Shown here: positions 1-8,665 of the stretch, piece after piece
How positions within the stretch are numbered: the first letter of the stretch is position 1
How the letters are laid out: each line of letters begins with the position of its first letter
Assembly: GCF_000166275.1 (NCBI RefSeq)
Contig: NZ_CM001023.1
Span: 1,144,501 to 1,208,500 of the forward strand
Length of the DNA: 64,000 bases
Reading direction: 5' to 3'
Source: Algoriphagus machipongonensis
Lineage (GTDB): Bacteria; Bacteroidota; Bacteroidia; Cytophagales; Cyclobacteriaceae
Notes under the pieces: model-generated
Databases searched by the model: none
What the model was told of the DNA's origin: nothing
The model's input: the letters and a program-made list of their open reading frames with translations, nothing else
Translations under genes and position numbers: made by a program

Positions 1-169
1 GAAAAGTTGATCGAAGGACAAAGGCTGCATGGGCAATGTCAAATGATTCAATTGAGTGAGATATATCGATGATATTCAATTGAGGATTAATAGCCAGCAT
101 TTTGGCTTTTACAGCGGGTACGTAGTAATCTTGGTTTCCAAAATCAGATAGGAATGTCACCAAAGCCAT
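1..169 (-). CDS. SAM hydroxide adenosyltransferase (DUF62 / SAM chlorinase-like), N-terminal part
   Basis: Only the first 56 codons lie in the window; the gene runs off the left edge. Reading the minus strand from the ATG at 169 gives MALVTFLSDFGNQDYY, then a VKAKM segment and IDISHSIESFDI, followed by HAAFVLRSTF. These are the hallmarks of the S-adenosyl-L-methionine hydroxide adenosyltransferase family (formerly DUF62, related to fluorinase/chlorinase), which hydrolyses SAM to adenosine and methionine. The conserved D in SDFG and the ISH segment are intact. An upstream ATG at 177 is in another frame and stops at once, so 169 is the start. It is divergent from phoH, and the 103-bp spacer must hold both promoters. 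Family assignment is from motif memory; physiological role is not known from sequence. Confidence 0.85.
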   Translation of the reverse strand, partial: MALVTFLSDFGNQDYYVPAVKAKMLAINPQLNIIDISHSIESFDIAHAAFVLRSTF

Positions 170-193
170 AGGAGCATGTCAATTAAAATTGTG

Positions 194-201
194 TACTTTT
201 G
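194..201 (+). promoter_or_regulatory. candidate -7 element for phoH
   Basis: TACTTTTG matches the Bacteroidota sigma-A -7 consensus TAnnTTTG. No good -33 TTG is placed 19-21 bases upstream, so this rests on one element. It would give a leader of about 65 bases before the phoH TTG start. Confidence 0.35.
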
Positions 202-272
202 TTATAAGAGCTGTGGACAAAAATAGAAATTTATTTGTTCGCCTTTAGGATAATCTAATCAAAGAAAACAGA

Positions 273-1268
273 TTGGTAGAAAAAGTAATCACTTTAGAAA
301 ATGTGCCGTTGGCTGAGTTTTTAGGTACTGCCAACGAAAATATCAAACAGATCGCTAGGGCATTCCCCCAAAGTAAAATTATTTCTAGGGGAAATGAAAT
401 TAGAATCAAGGGAGGAGCTCCTGAGATTTTAAGGATCAATGATGTGCTAAACCTGCTTTTAGAGCATTTAGAGAGGTTTGGGCATCTTACGCCGGAGAAC
501 GTCAAGGATTACCTTGATGTGGAAGGAGTGCCTTTTGAGGAAGCGTCCAAAGATCAAGTGATCGTGTTTGGTAATAAAGGCCTAGTCATCAAACCTAAGT
601 CTCCAAATCAAAGGAAACTGGTAGAGTCTGCCATGAAAAATGATTTGGTTTTTGCTTTGGGACCTGCAGGTACCGGTAAAACTTATATTGCCGTTGCCTT
701 AGCGGTAAGAGCTTTGAAAAACAGAGAAGTCAAGCGGATCATTATAACCCGACCAGCGGTAGAAGCCGGAGAAAATCTAGGGTTTTTGCCCGGAGATCTT
801 CAGGAAAAGTTAGATCCTTATTTAAGGCCTATTTATGATGCCTTATCTGATATGGTTCCATCCGAAAAGTTGAAATTTTATCAGGAGACGCGAGTCATAG
901 AAATCGCCCCTCTTGCTTATATGAGAGGTAGAACCTTACATGATGCGTTTGTATTGCTAGATGAGGCTCAAAATACCACGAGTGAACAAATCAAAATGTT
1001 CCTCACGAGAATGGGACCTAATTCAAAAGTGATCATTACAGGGGACCAGACTCAGGTAGATTTGCCGGTTAGACAAAAGTCGGGACTTTCCGAGTCACTT
1101 AAGATCTTAAACAATGTCAAAGGCATCGGGATTGTCAATTTGAGTGGAAAAGATGTTATCAGGCATAAACTGGTGAAATCTATCATTGAAGCTTATGAAA
1201 AAGATCAATCAGAAAAAGACCGTCTAAAGAATGAAGGTGGAAGTAAGAAAGATTACGGAAGAGCTTGA
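273..1268 (+). CDS. PhoH family ATPase (PhoH-like)
   Basis: A 331-residue cytosolic P-loop protein of the PhoH/YbeZ type. An N-terminal KH-like region (about 1-75) precedes the ATPase. The Walker A motif GPAGTGKT is at 130-137, the Walker B/DEAQN element LLDEAQN near 228-234, and the conserved ITGDQTQVDLP at 255-265; length fits the family. PhoH-like ATPases are linked to RNA processing and ribosome maturation through YbeY, though the exact reaction is unsettled. The reading frame starts with TTG at 273; no ATG lies in frame before the conserved N-terminal region, so TTG is accepted. The C-terminus overlaps the following GNAT gene by 38 bases, implying co-transcription. ybeY is not adjacent here. 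Confidence 0.92.
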   Translation: MVEKVITLENVPLAEFLGTANENIKQIARAFPQSKIISRGNEIRIKGGAPEILRINDVLNLLLEHLERFGHLTPENVKDYLDVEGVPFEEASKDQVIVFGNKGLVIKPKSPNQRKLVESAMKNDLVFALGPAGTGKTYIAVALAVRALKNREVKRIIITRPAVEAGENLGFLPGDLQEKLDPYLRPIYDALSDMVPSEKLKFYQETRVIEIAPLAYMRGRTLHDAFVLLDEAQNTTSEQIKMFLTRMGPNSKVIITGDQTQVDLPVRQKSGLSESLKILNNVKGIGIVNLSGKDVIRHKLVKSIIEAYEKDQSEKDRLKNEGGSKKDYGRA

Positions 1269-1665
1269 TTTTAAAGAAGCTTTTTCCATCAGGGAAAAAG
1301 TATTTGTTCTAGAGCAAAAAGTAAAAGCAGAAGATGAATATGATGAATTCGAAGATTCCTCAACTCATTTTCTGGCGATTCTAGACGAAGTGCCTGTCGG
1401 TACTGCTAGGTGGAGGATTACTGATAAAGGAGTGAAGCTAGAGCGCTTTGCCGTGCTTGGACAATCTAGAGGAAAAGGTGTAGGAAAAGCATTGGTTCAA
1501 AAAGTTTTAGAAGATATAGATGCCAGCCCAAAAGCAACTGGAAAAACAAAGTACTTGCATGCACAGTTAAAAGCAGTGCCATTGTACAGTTCATTTGGTT
1601 TTAAGGAAATAGGTGATATTTTTGAGGAGTGTAATATTCTTCATCAAAAAATGAAAAAGGCCTAA
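1231..1665 (+). CDS. GNAT family N-acetyltransferase (YjcF-like)
   Basis: A 144-residue single-domain GNAT. The acetyl-CoA binding motif A is QSRGKGVGKALVQ at about 78-90, preceded by strand residues LERFAVL. The N-terminal IREKVFVLEQKV resembles the predicted acetyltransferases of the YjcF/ElaA group (COG2153). The substrate cannot be read from sequence. Its ATG lies inside the end of phoH, in a different frame, so the two genes probably form one transcript. The C-terminal SSFGFKEIGDIF is the usual beta6-beta7 region, so the protein is complete. Confidence 0.85.
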   Translation: MKVEVRKITEELDFKEAFSIREKVFVLEQKVKAEDEYDEFEDSSTHFLAILDEVPVGTARWRITDKGVKLERFAVLGQSRGKGVGKALVQKVLEDIDASPKATGKTKYLHAQLKAVPLYSSFGFKEIGDIFEECNILHQKMKKA

Positions 1666-1695
1666 AAATCGTGTTGAAATATTAAAGATAATAAT

Positions 1696-2268
1696 ATGAA
1701 AAAATCAATTTTTACACTTGCATTGTTTTTTACTTTCTTAGGCTCAAATATGGCACAGGAAGTAATATCTAGTAGCTCTGGTAATAACTATACAAATGAT
1801 TTTACGAATGAGGTTCATGTGAATTTCCTGAACCTGATTATGTTGGGCTCATTTGAAGTTGGGTATGAGCGTTATTTGGATCATGATCATTCCTTGGAAT
1901 TTAAGGGTTTTATCAATGATCGGTTCAATATTAATAATGAGAAAAAAGGGAAGAAATATAAGACCAATTCAGTCCAGGTGTCTATGAATTTCTACTTTGG
2001 AGGAAGTGAAAAAGGAAGAATTTTCTTGTTTCCTTTAGCCAAATTAAGGTTTGGAGATTTTGAAGAACCAGGTGATAATGGGGAGATAGTAACGACGGAT
2101 ATGAATTCCTTTATTTTGGGAGCAGGCGCTGGTTACAAATGGGAATTATCCAAAAATTTTGCTTTTGGGCCTTATGCCAGCATTGGTAGAAATTTCAGTG
2201 ATGAAGTTACAGAGCGATTTGCATCTATAGAATATAACTTGGGTTTTAACCTAGGGTATAGATTCTAA
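1696..2268 (+). CDS. small outer-membrane beta-barrel protein
   Basis: A 190-residue secreted protein. The N-terminus MKKSIFTLALFFTFLGSNMAQ is a typical signal peptide cut after AQ. The mature part alternates hydrophobic and polar residues (VHVNFLNLIMLG, VGYERYLD, VQVSMNFYFGG, FALGPYASIG-like strands) and ends in LGFNLGYRF, a C-terminal aromatic typical of beta-barrels inserted by BamA. It most likely forms an eight-stranded barrel. No specific function can be given. It lies 30 bases after the GNAT gene and is closed by a strong terminator, so it may be the last gene of the phoH transcript. Confidence 0.7.
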   Translation: MKKSIFTLALFFTFLGSNMAQEVISSSSGNNYTNDFTNEVHVNFLNLIMLGSFEVGYERYLDHDHSLEFKGFINDRFNINNEKKGKKYKTNSVQVSMNFYFGGSEKGRIFLFPLAKLRFGDFEEPGDNGEIVTTDMNSFILGAGAGYKWELSKNFAFGPYASIGRNFSDEVTERFASIEYNLGFNLGYRF

Positions 2269-2289
2269 AACATTAATAAATAATAGATT

Positions 2290-2314
2290 AGAGCCCAATT
2301 GGGCTCTTTTTTTT
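2290..2314 (+). terminator. rho-independent terminator
   Basis: The palindrome AGAGCCCAATTGGGCTCT (7-bp arms around AATT) is followed by a run of eight T. It ends the transcript that includes the beta-barrel gene. Confidence 0.9.
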
Positions 2315-2354
2315 GTGCTAAAAATTATTAACTTAAAGTTTAATTGTTTAGCAG

Positions 2355-4286
2355 ATGAGGTTTTCGGATTTTCCATTTTTACGATACCTACCTTTTTTAA
2401 TAGCAGGAATCTTTATTGAAAAGCAAGTATTGCTTTCCCCAGTATACCTTTGGATTAGTGTCGGCTTTTTATGGTCGGCTTACTTGGGAATTCTTCTATT
2501 TATAAATAAGAAAACCTGGGTAATGAAAACCAGTTTCTTAGCCTATATGATTTTAGTGCTTTTCGGAGCAGCAATCGAGTCAAACCGTATTCAAACTCAG
2601 AATAAATCAGATTGGGAGGGAGCCCAAGGGTATATAGCTGAGGTATTGCAGTACGATATGGAAAAGCCAAATTCCTCTGAAAATCGAGTTTTGGTCAAGG
2701 CTATACTTCGAAATGGACTTTGGGAAAATACAGATGAGCAACTCTTAATCTACCATCAGAATATTGATCAGTTGGAACCGGGTCAGGTGATTTGGGTAAA
2801 TAGTGCTCCTGATACCATTCCATCCCCGACCTTTCCTGAGGAGTTTAACTATTCAGAATATTTAGCTAGAAAAGGCATTTTTAGAAGACAGTTTATTGGT
2901 CAGGATTTTCTGCTGATTGGAGAGAATCCGAACTCATCCTACTTATATGCCTTAGACCATTTTCGTCAAAGATTGAGTTTGATGTTGGAGGAGCAGATTC
3001 CGGATGAGGAAGCAAGGCAAGTCGCAAATGCTCTATTACTTGGACAAAAGCAAAATTTAGACAAGGATGTCCGTCAGGCCTATTCTGCATCGGGAGTCAT
3101 GCATATTTTGGCTGTCTCAGGCTTGCATGTTGGTATCATCTACCTCATGCTCATGTTTTTGGTAAAGCCGCTGAAGTTAAAAGGGAGGAATCAAAAAATG
3201 TATTTCTTATTCGTGGTCCTATTGATTTGGGTTTATGCGGCCTTGACTGGAATGTCTCCCTCTGTCATGCGAGCATCGACCATGTTTTCGCTGATAGCGC
3301 TAGGGCAATTGAGAGATCGAAAACCCTCTATCTTCAATGTCTTAGCATTCTCTGCAACCCTAATGATCACCTTTAATCCTTCCGTGATATTTGAAGTTGG
3401 GTTTCAGTTGTCCTACCTGGCAGTATTAGGAATTGTCATGCTGCAGCCTCTGATTTTGAAATGCTGGAATCCTCCCAATAAGTGGTTGGAATATTTTTGG
3501 CAAATAGTGGCTGTGAGTATCGCTGCTCAATTAGCTACTTTCCCATTGACTCTGTTTTATTTCCATGCTTTTCCAACGTATTTCCTTTTAGGGAATTTGA
3601 TCATAATTCCCTTGGCATTCCTCATCATGCATTTGGGAATTCCTCTCTTGGCTTTTGGATGGGTACCAGTGCTTGGAGAGCTGCTCGGAGTTTTGGTCAG
3701 TAAAACCATTCTATTCCAAAATTTCATCGTCCTTAGAATTCAAAGTCTGCCATACCCTCAGATTGACCAGATTAGCATTGAATGGTATAGCATGTTTTTA
3801 GTCTGGGTGCTTTTACTGATTTGGTATTGCTGGCCAGATATGAAAAAAAGAAAACTCGCTTGGATAGGTCTTTTTTCTTTGTTTTTGTGGGCTGGTCTTC
3901 GGGTTTATGATCAAACTCAAATTCCCAAGAAAGAGATGATCCTCGCAAGAACAGAATCAGGGGTTTTAATAGAGATTTCCAGTTTTGGAGATTTGATGAG
4001 TTGGAATAAGGGGGTAAGGCCAGGTGATATCAGTTTTAAAATTGATCCTTACAGGCTAAAAAATGGCTGGAATCAAATCCCTAAATCCTTACAAGCAATT
4101 TCTGTGAATGATTCCTTATTGAGCTTCCCGGTTCATGGGTTTCATTTAGATACAAAAGGCCAAAAGGTTAGGATGCTTAAGGGGAACCCTTCCAAGATTG
4201 AAATTTGGTCTTCTGGTAAGTGGTCGAGTTTAGATATTACTGATGAAATTCCATTTCAGAATACTGCTGTAAGAATTCTTTTTTAA
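2355..4286 (+). CDS. ComEC/Rec2-family membrane protein
   Basis: A 643-residue polytopic membrane protein. The N-terminal third carries two to three membrane segments and a soluble DUF4131-type domain. The competence domain follows, recognised by LLLGQKQNLDKDVRQAYSAS and then VMHILAVSGLHVGII, with PSVMRAS soon after and about eight further helices to residue 510. ComEC forms the inner-membrane channel for single-stranded DNA uptake in naturally competent bacteria. The protein ends in a roughly 130-residue soluble tail with no metallo-beta-lactamase HxHxDH motif, so it is the short form common in Bacteroidota. No other competence gene is nearby, so transport of DNA is inferred from family only. 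The ATG at 2355 is preceded by an A/T-rich leader. Confidence 0.88.
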   Translation: MRFSDFPFLRYLPFLIAGIFIEKQVLLSPVYLWISVGFLWSAYLGILLFINKKTWVMKTSFLAYMILVLFGAAIESNRIQTQNKSDWEGAQGYIAEVLQYDMEKPNSSENRVLVKAILRNGLWENTDEQLLIYHQNIDQLEPGQVIWVNSAPDTIPSPTFPEEFNYSEYLARKGIFRRQFIGQDFLLIGENPNSSYLYALDHFRQRLSLMLEEQIPDEEARQVANALLLGQKQNLDKDVRQAYSASGVMHILAVSGLHVGIIYLMLMFLVKPLKLKGRNQKMYFLFVVLLIWVYAALTGMSPSVMRASTMFSLIALGQLRDRKPSIFNVLAFSATLMITFNPSVIFEVGFQLSYLAVLGIVMLQPLILKCWNPPNKWLEYFWQIVAVSIAAQLATFPLTLFYFHAFPTYFLLGNLIIIPLAFLIMHLGIPLLAFGWVPVLGELLGVLVSKTILFQNFIVLRIQSLPYPQIDQISIEWYSMFLVWVLLLIWYCWPDMKKRKLAWIGLFSLFLWAGLRVYDQTQIPKKEMILARTESGVLIEISSFGDLMSWNKGVRPGDISFKIDPYRLKNGWNQIPKSLQAISVNDSLLSFPVHGFHLDTKGQKVRMLKGNPSKIEIWSSGKWSSLDITDEIPFQNTAVRILF

Positions 4287-4347
4287 TTCCTTTTTGGGAA
4301 TGGCAGTTTATGAAACTAAATTGATTCTTTACAAAAGAAAGAAGCCA

Positions 4348-5124
4348 ATGAATGATGCAGTGATCACCCGAATAGAGGATAGGAAAGGATTTATCAAATT
4401 GAACAGACCTGAGAAAAGGAATGCAATGAGTCCTGAATTGATCTCAAGTCTGCATCAGAGTTTTGTGGAAATGAATCAAAATGAGGAGGTGAAAGTAATT
4501 ATTCTGGAGGCAGAAGGAAAGGCTTTTTGTGCAGGGGCGGATTTGTCGTACATGCAGAAACTTCAGGAGTTTTCCTATGTAGAGAATTTAGAGGATAGCA
4601 AGCATTTGAAAGACCTTTTTACTTTGATTTACACACTCCCTAAAGTAGTGATTGCTCAAATTCAAGGGCATGCATTGGCAGGTGGTTGCGGTTTAGTGAC
4701 TGTATGTGATTTTGCTTTTGCTGTTCCGAATGCACTTTTCGGGTACACCGAAGTTAGGATTGGTTTTGTGCCGGCTTTAGTATCGGTTTTTTTAGCAGAA
4801 CAGATTGGGATGGCCAAAACACAGGAGTTGCTGCTTTCAGGTGAATTGATTTCGGCAGCAAAAGCTGCAGAATTAGGTTTGATCACGGAGGTCTGTCATG
4901 ATGAATTTTTGGAAAAAGGAGTTTTGGATTTTGCAGATAAGCTTATCCATCAGAATTCTGGCGCTTCCATGGCCACCACTAAAAACCTGCTAAGATCTAT
5001 TCACCAGGTTAATAGACAGCAAAGCCTGGAACATGCCTGCGAAGTAAATGCGAAAGCAAGGTCCCATGAAGATTGTGTCAAGGGAATTTCATCATTTTTG
5101 AATAAGACTAACCCCAACTGGTAA
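4348..5124 (+). CDS. enoyl-CoA hydratase/isomerase family protein, methylglutaconyl-CoA hydratase-like
   Basis: A 258-residue crotonase-fold enzyme. I start it at MNDAVITRIE, 54 bases inside the longest frame, because crotonases begin there and AAAGAAAG lies just upstream. Oxyanion-hole segments are CAGADLS (about 61-67) and GHALAGGCG (about 107-115). The position of the first catalytic glutamate of rat mitochondrial hydratase is Gly, while the second is kept in GYTEVRIGFVPA. This pattern, with EVRIGFVPALVSVF, resembles LiuC-type methylglutaconyl-CoA hydratases of leucine breakdown (for comparison EVRIGLAPAVISPF in LiuC). It is followed directly by recQ with no spacer, which is not a functional link. 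No other leucine-catabolic gene is in the window, so the substrate is inference. Confidence 0.85.
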   Translation: MNDAVITRIEDRKGFIKLNRPEKRNAMSPELISSLHQSFVEMNQNEEVKVIILEAEGKAFCAGADLSYMQKLQEFSYVENLEDSKHLKDLFTLIYTLPKVVIAQIQGHALAGGCGLVTVCDFAFAVPNALFGYTEVRIGFVPALVSVFLAEQIGMAKTQELLLSGELISAAKAAELGLITEVCHDEFLEKGVLDFADKLIHQNSGASMATTKNLLRSIHQVNRQQSLEHACEVNAKARSHEDCVKGISSFLNKTNPNW

Positions 5125-7047
5125 TTGGAAAATAGGGCCAAAGAGATACTCCAGCAGGTTTTTGGATTTGATGAATTCAGACCTGTTCAAAAGGAGGTGA
5201 TTGATGCTGTGATTTCCAAGAGGGATTCCTTGGCATTGCTTCCTACGGGAGGAGGGAAATCTTTGTGCTTCCAAATTCCTGCATTAGTAAAAGAAGGTAT
5301 TTGTCTTGTGGTAAGTCCTTTGATTGCTTTGATGAAAGATCAAGTAGATGGACTGAAAAGCAAAGGTGTAAAAGCAGCGGCTATCTATTCGGGTATGAGT
5401 TATCGTGAGATTGATAATACCTTGGATAATTGTATTTATGGGGATTACAAATTTTTGTATGTTTCTCCGGAACGGCTAAAAGTTGATCTTTTTATTGATC
5501 GGTTTAAACAAATGTCTGTCAACTTAATCGCAGTGGATGAAGCGCATTGCATTTCCCAATGGGGATATGATTTTCGACCCCAATACCTCGAAATAGCTTC
5601 TATCAGGCAGTATCATCCCAAGGTGCCAGTTTTGGCTTTGACAGCATCCGCAACCCCAAAAGTTTGTGAAGATATCCTGGAGAAACTTCTTATGAAATCT
5701 CCAATGGAGTTTCGGCAGAGTTTCGCTAGGGAGAATTTGAGCTTTAGCGTTCGACTCGTAGAAAACAAGTTCGAAAAAGGGGTAGAGGTTTTAAATAGAG
5801 TGCCTGGTTCAGCGATTTGGTATGTCAGAAATAGACAAGGCACACAGCAAATTGCTCGTTCTTTAAGCCAGTTGGGTATTTCTGCCAGTGCTTACCATGC
5901 CGGCATGTCAATGCCGGATCGAAATGCCGCCCAAATGGCATGGAAGTCAAATCAGATCAGAGTGATGGTTTCTACCAATGCTTTTGGGATGGGGATAGAT
6001 AAGGCAGATGTGCGAGTGGTGCTCCATAGTGACTTGCCAGAAAACCTTGAAAATTATTACCAAGAGGCAGGTAGAGCTGGAAGAGACGGACAAAAAGCAT
6101 TTGCCGTACTGATGAGTAATGAGCAAGATTTTGAGTTGTTGATGGAAAGGGCTGCTTTAGTCTATCCACCTATTGATTTTATCAAAAGGGTCTACCAATG
6201 TTTGGCAAATTATTACAAACTGGCTGTTGGCAGCAATATGTTCAGCAGCTTTGATTTTGAATACAGTGAGTTTGCCAAAAACTATGATTTAGGAGTTTTA
6301 GAGACTTTTTATGCTTTGAAAGTGCTGGGTGAAGAGGGACTGATTTCCTTGAATGAAAGTTTTTTTGCTCCCTCAAGAGTACATTTTCTTGTAGATCCTG
6401 CCAGATTATATGAGGTTCAAATTGCTCATGCCAAGCTAGATCCCGTAGTCAAAGTATTAATGAGAACCTATGGAGGTAATTTGTTTTCGGAGTACATGTC
6501 TATTCAGGAAAGAAAGCTTGCCAAAACCATTGAGATTTCAGAGAATGAATTGATCAAAAGGCTTCAGAAATTGAATGAATTGGAGGTGATGGATTACGAT
6601 CAGCGAAAAGATAAACCTCAGCTTACCTTTTTAACTCCGAGGTACGATGCGGGAAAACTCCCTTTGAATTTTAATAGAATAGAAAGCAGGAGAGAGCTGA
6701 CAATGGATCATGCGAAAAGTATGGTGGCTTATGCCCATCAAAGTCAGATTTGCCGTACCCAATTTATTCAGGAATACTTCGGAGAGGCTACTGATAAGCA
6801 ATGCGGGATTTGTGACTGGTGTCTGGAGCAAAAGAAAGCTAATTCTCAGGATAAGGAAGAAAAAAAGCTTGAAGAGCTAATCTTGGAAACCATCCAAAAG
6901 AATGAGGGGTTATCAGAGGGTGAGTTATTTGAGAAGATGGAAAAACCAGCAAATCAAAAGACTCTTTCCATTTTGAGAAAAATGGAAGAAAGAGGTGAGA
7001 TCACCTTACTTTCCACAGGGAATTATATACTTTCAGATAATGAGTAA
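5125..7047 (+). CDS. recQ: RecQ-family ATP-dependent DNA helicase
   Basis: A 640-residue 3'-5' DNA helicase for recombination repair and fork processing. Order: motif 0 FGFDEFRPVQ (about 13-22), Walker A LLPTGGGKS (38-46), DEAH (138-141) in VDEAHCISQWGYDFRP, ALTASATP, then helicase-C with FGMGIDKADVR and QEAGRAGRDG. A RecQ zinc site follows: CRTQF, then CGICDWC (four cysteines), then a winged-helix-like tail. No HRDC domain is evident; the tail after the zinc site is about 85 residues and lysine/glutamate-rich. The start is TTG directly after the previous stop TAA; no better codon fits the conserved N-terminus. It overlaps the next gene by 8 bases. Confidence 0.93.
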   Translation: MENRAKEILQQVFGFDEFRPVQKEVIDAVISKRDSLALLPTGGGKSLCFQIPALVKEGICLVVSPLIALMKDQVDGLKSKGVKAAAIYSGMSYREIDNTLDNCIYGDYKFLYVSPERLKVDLFIDRFKQMSVNLIAVDEAHCISQWGYDFRPQYLEIASIRQYHPKVPVLALTASATPKVCEDILEKLLMKSPMEFRQSFARENLSFSVRLVENKFEKGVEVLNRVPGSAIWYVRNRQGTQQIARSLSQLGISASAYHAGMSMPDRNAAQMAWKSNQIRVMVSTNAFGMGIDKADVRVVLHSDLPENLENYYQEAGRAGRDGQKAFAVLMSNEQDFELLMERAALVYPPIDFIKRVYQCLANYYKLAVGSNMFSSFDFEYSEFAKNYDLGVLETFYALKVLGEEGLISLNESFFAPSRVHFLVDPARLYEVQIAHAKLDPVVKVLMRTYGGNLFSEYMSIQERKLAKTIEISENELIKRLQKLNELEVMDYDQRKDKPQLTFLTPRYDAGKLPLNFNRIESRRELTMDHAKSMVAYAHQSQICRTQFIQEYFGEATDKQCGICDWCLEQKKANSQDKEEKKLEELILETIQKNEGLSEGELFEKMEKPANQKTLSILRKMEERGEITLLSTGNYILSDNE

Positions 7048-7642
7048 TTTCTTTGATGATTTGTTTAATAAAGTGTTTCGGAATTCTGATGATTCTACAG
7101 TAAATCACAAGGAGAATTTTAAGATAAAAGAGGCAGAATTAAAGGAGGCTGTTCAATGGGCTGAATCGGAGGATGGAGAGGAAAAAATGAATTTGGTATA
7201 TAAGAATTACCATTTCAAAAAAACTCAAATTGATGAAACCCCTCAAATTCACGTTTTAGATTCTCCCTATGCTAATGGATTTGCTGTTATTTATGATTTT
7301 CCATTTAATGACAAATCTTTTTCCATGCTTTTCTTGGCTTTTAGCCAGCGTGTTATAGCTTTGGGTTATCGTCAAGTAAGTTTGGACAGGAAATTTGAAG
7401 AAGTTAACGATCAGGTAAGACTTATAGAAAAGTTTTATTTCAAACCACCCCTCCAAACTCCTATTCAGGGCGAACTGATTTCCCAGCTGTACGGGAATGT
7501 AACCCTCGAAAAGGTAACTGTGGATAACCGGCCAAGTTTTATTAAATTTTTGGTAACGGTTTATTCAGACAGATACTATGATAGCCCAAGACCTTTTGAT
7601 CAATTGCTGGATTTACTATTTAATGTAAACAAAGATGGATAG
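7040..7642 (+). CDS. conserved protein of unknown function
   Basis: About 200 residues; I do not recognise a named family. I use the ATG at 7040 (MSNFFDDLFNKVF) rather than an earlier ATG at 6995, because the earlier start would sit well inside recQ. There is no signal peptide or membrane helix, so it is probably cytosolic. The middle holds a hydrophobic core (YANGFAVIYDFPFNDKSFSMLFLAFSQRVIALGYRQVSLDRKF), and the C-terminal half has regular strand-like segments (ISQLYGNVTLEKVTV). It overlaps recQ by 8 bases and the Nudix gene by 8 bases, so it is translated as part of a coupled operon. Function is unknown. Confidence 0.6.
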   Translation: MSNFFDDLFNKVFRNSDDSTVNHKENFKIKEAELKEAVQWAESEDGEEKMNLVYKNYHFKKTQIDETPQIHVLDSPYANGFAVIYDFPFNDKSFSMLFLAFSQRVIALGYRQVSLDRKFEEVNDQVRLIEKFYFKPPLQTPIQGELISQLYGNVTLEKVTVDNRPSFIKFLVTVYSDRYYDSPRPFDQLLDLLFNVNKDG

Positions 7643-8186
7643 AACGATATTAAAAAGTCAATTAGAGCGATATAGAACTCCATATGAAGAAGAATCCGCA
7701 TTCATAGATTCTTTTATCGACTTGACTAGTGATCCTTTGGCTTACAAAAGGGAGCGATTGGAAGGGCATTTTACTGCCTCTGCTTGGATAGTGAATAGAA
7801 GGCGAACGCATACTTTGCTGACTTTACATAGAAAATTAGGTCGGTGGCTTCAACTGGGAGGGCATGCCGATGGAGATGAAAACCTGATCGAAGTGGCAAT
7901 GAAAGAGGCGAAAGAAGAGAGTGGTTTAACTTCTTTGGATTTAGTGGACTCAACTATTTTTGATCTGGATAAGCATATTATTCCAGAGCGCCCACATGTT
8001 CCCGAACATTATCATTTTGATGTGCGGTATATCTTGGAGGCTGATATCAACGAGCCTCTGCATATCAGTGATGAAAGTATTTCCTTGGCCTGGATCACCT
8101 TTGATTCAGTAGTGGATATGATAGGGTACAATCCCTCCATTCTTCGCATGTTGGAAAAAACCAGTAAGTCAGAAATATTGCTATAA
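7635..8186 (+). CDS. NUDIX hydrolase
   Basis: A 183-residue Nudix protein. The Nudix box GX5EX7REUXEEXGU is present as GHADGDENLIEVAM followed by KEAKEESGL, about residues 76-98; the usual arginine is lysine, a conservative change. The glutamates that bind metal are all present. Nudix enzymes hydrolyse nucleoside diphosphates linked to another moiety; the HADGDENL form is frequent in uncharacterised cytosolic members. The following HFDVRYILEAD and ISLAWITFDSV are the usual later strands. It overlaps the preceding unknown gene by 8 bases, and its stop shares one base with the start of the thioesterase. Confidence 0.88.
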   Translation: MDRTILKSQLERYRTPYEEESAFIDSFIDLTSDPLAYKRERLEGHFTASAWIVNRRRTHTLLTLHRKLGRWLQLGGHADGDENLIEVAMKEAKEESGLTSLDLVDSTIFDLDKHIIPERPHVPEHYHFDVRYILEADINEPLHISDESISLAWITFDSVVDMIGYNPSILRMLEKTSKSEILL

Positions 8187-8617
8187 TGAGTAAAACGGCA
8201 AATCCCGAATTGCTGGATGCTTTCGATTTTTCTATCCCTTTACAAATTCGATTCTCAGATATTGACGGTTACCAGCATGTCAATAATGGAGTATATTTCA
8301 ATTACTATGAGCATTCCAGAGCAGTTTTCCTTTCGGATGTATGCGATTGGAATGTAATGGAAATAGGTGTGGTGGTAGCCAAAATTGATATTGATTATTT
8401 CAGGCCAATTCATCTTCAAGACACTGTTTCAGCTTATGTAAGATGTTCTAAGATTGGGAACTCCTCTTTCGTTTTGGAACAAATTTTAGCAGGTAAAGCA
8501 GCAGGGGGAGAGGAAGTGATTTTTTCAAAATCCAACTGCACCATGGTTTCTGTGGATATGAAAACCATGAAGCCTGTTTCTGTACCAGAAGCTTATCGAC
8601 TTAAACTTGGCGCATAG
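8186..8617 (+). CDS. acyl-CoA thioesterase, 4HBT hotdog family
   Basis: A 143-residue single hotdog domain. The diagnostic N-terminal pattern IRFSDIDGYQHVNNGVYFNY at about 19-38 contains the catalytic aspartate (SDID) and the HVNN helix start of 4HBT/YbgC-type thioesterases. The rest, GVVVAKIDIDYFRPIHLQDTV, is the central beta-strand. It hydrolyses acyl-CoA thioesters in the cytosol; the chain specificity is not readable. It is the last gene of the block starting at the LiuC-like hydratase, sharing a TAATG overlap with the Nudix gene. Confidence 0.88.
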   Translation: MSKTANPELLDAFDFSIPLQIRFSDIDGYQHVNNGVYFNYYEHSRAVFLSDVCDWNVMEIGVVVAKIDIDYFRPIHLQDTVSAYVRCSKIGNSSFVLEQILAGKAAGGEEVIFSKSNCTMVSVDMKTMKPVSVPEAYRLKLGA

Positions 8618-8621
8618 ATCG

Positions 8622-8649
8622 TTTTGCCACGTTAGATTTCCTATCTTTG
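8622..8649 (+). promoter_or_regulatory. candidate promoter of the TPR lipoprotein operon
   Basis: TATCTTTG at 8642-8649 fits TAnnTTTG exactly. A TTTTG at 8622-8626 is the only -33 candidate, but the spacing is short (15 bases against the usual 19-21). The predicted transcript start lies about ten bases before the GTG start. Confidence 0.5.
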
Positions 8650-8665
8650 CCGAAAAATTAGCCCT

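Noticed and set aside
4294..4347. Longer start of the crotonase gene
   Set aside because: The added 18 residues are unlike the family N-terminus; the ATG at 4348 has a purine-rich site upstream.
7771..7953. Antisense ORFs within core genes generally, e.g. opposite the Nudix gene
   Set aside because: They are shadows of well-supported genes, with no signals or motifs of their own.
8186..8617. Thioesterase as 4-hydroxybenzoyl-CoA thioesterase proper
   Set aside because: The SDID/HVNN motif defines the hotdog family but not this substrate; no aromatic-degradation genes are nearby.
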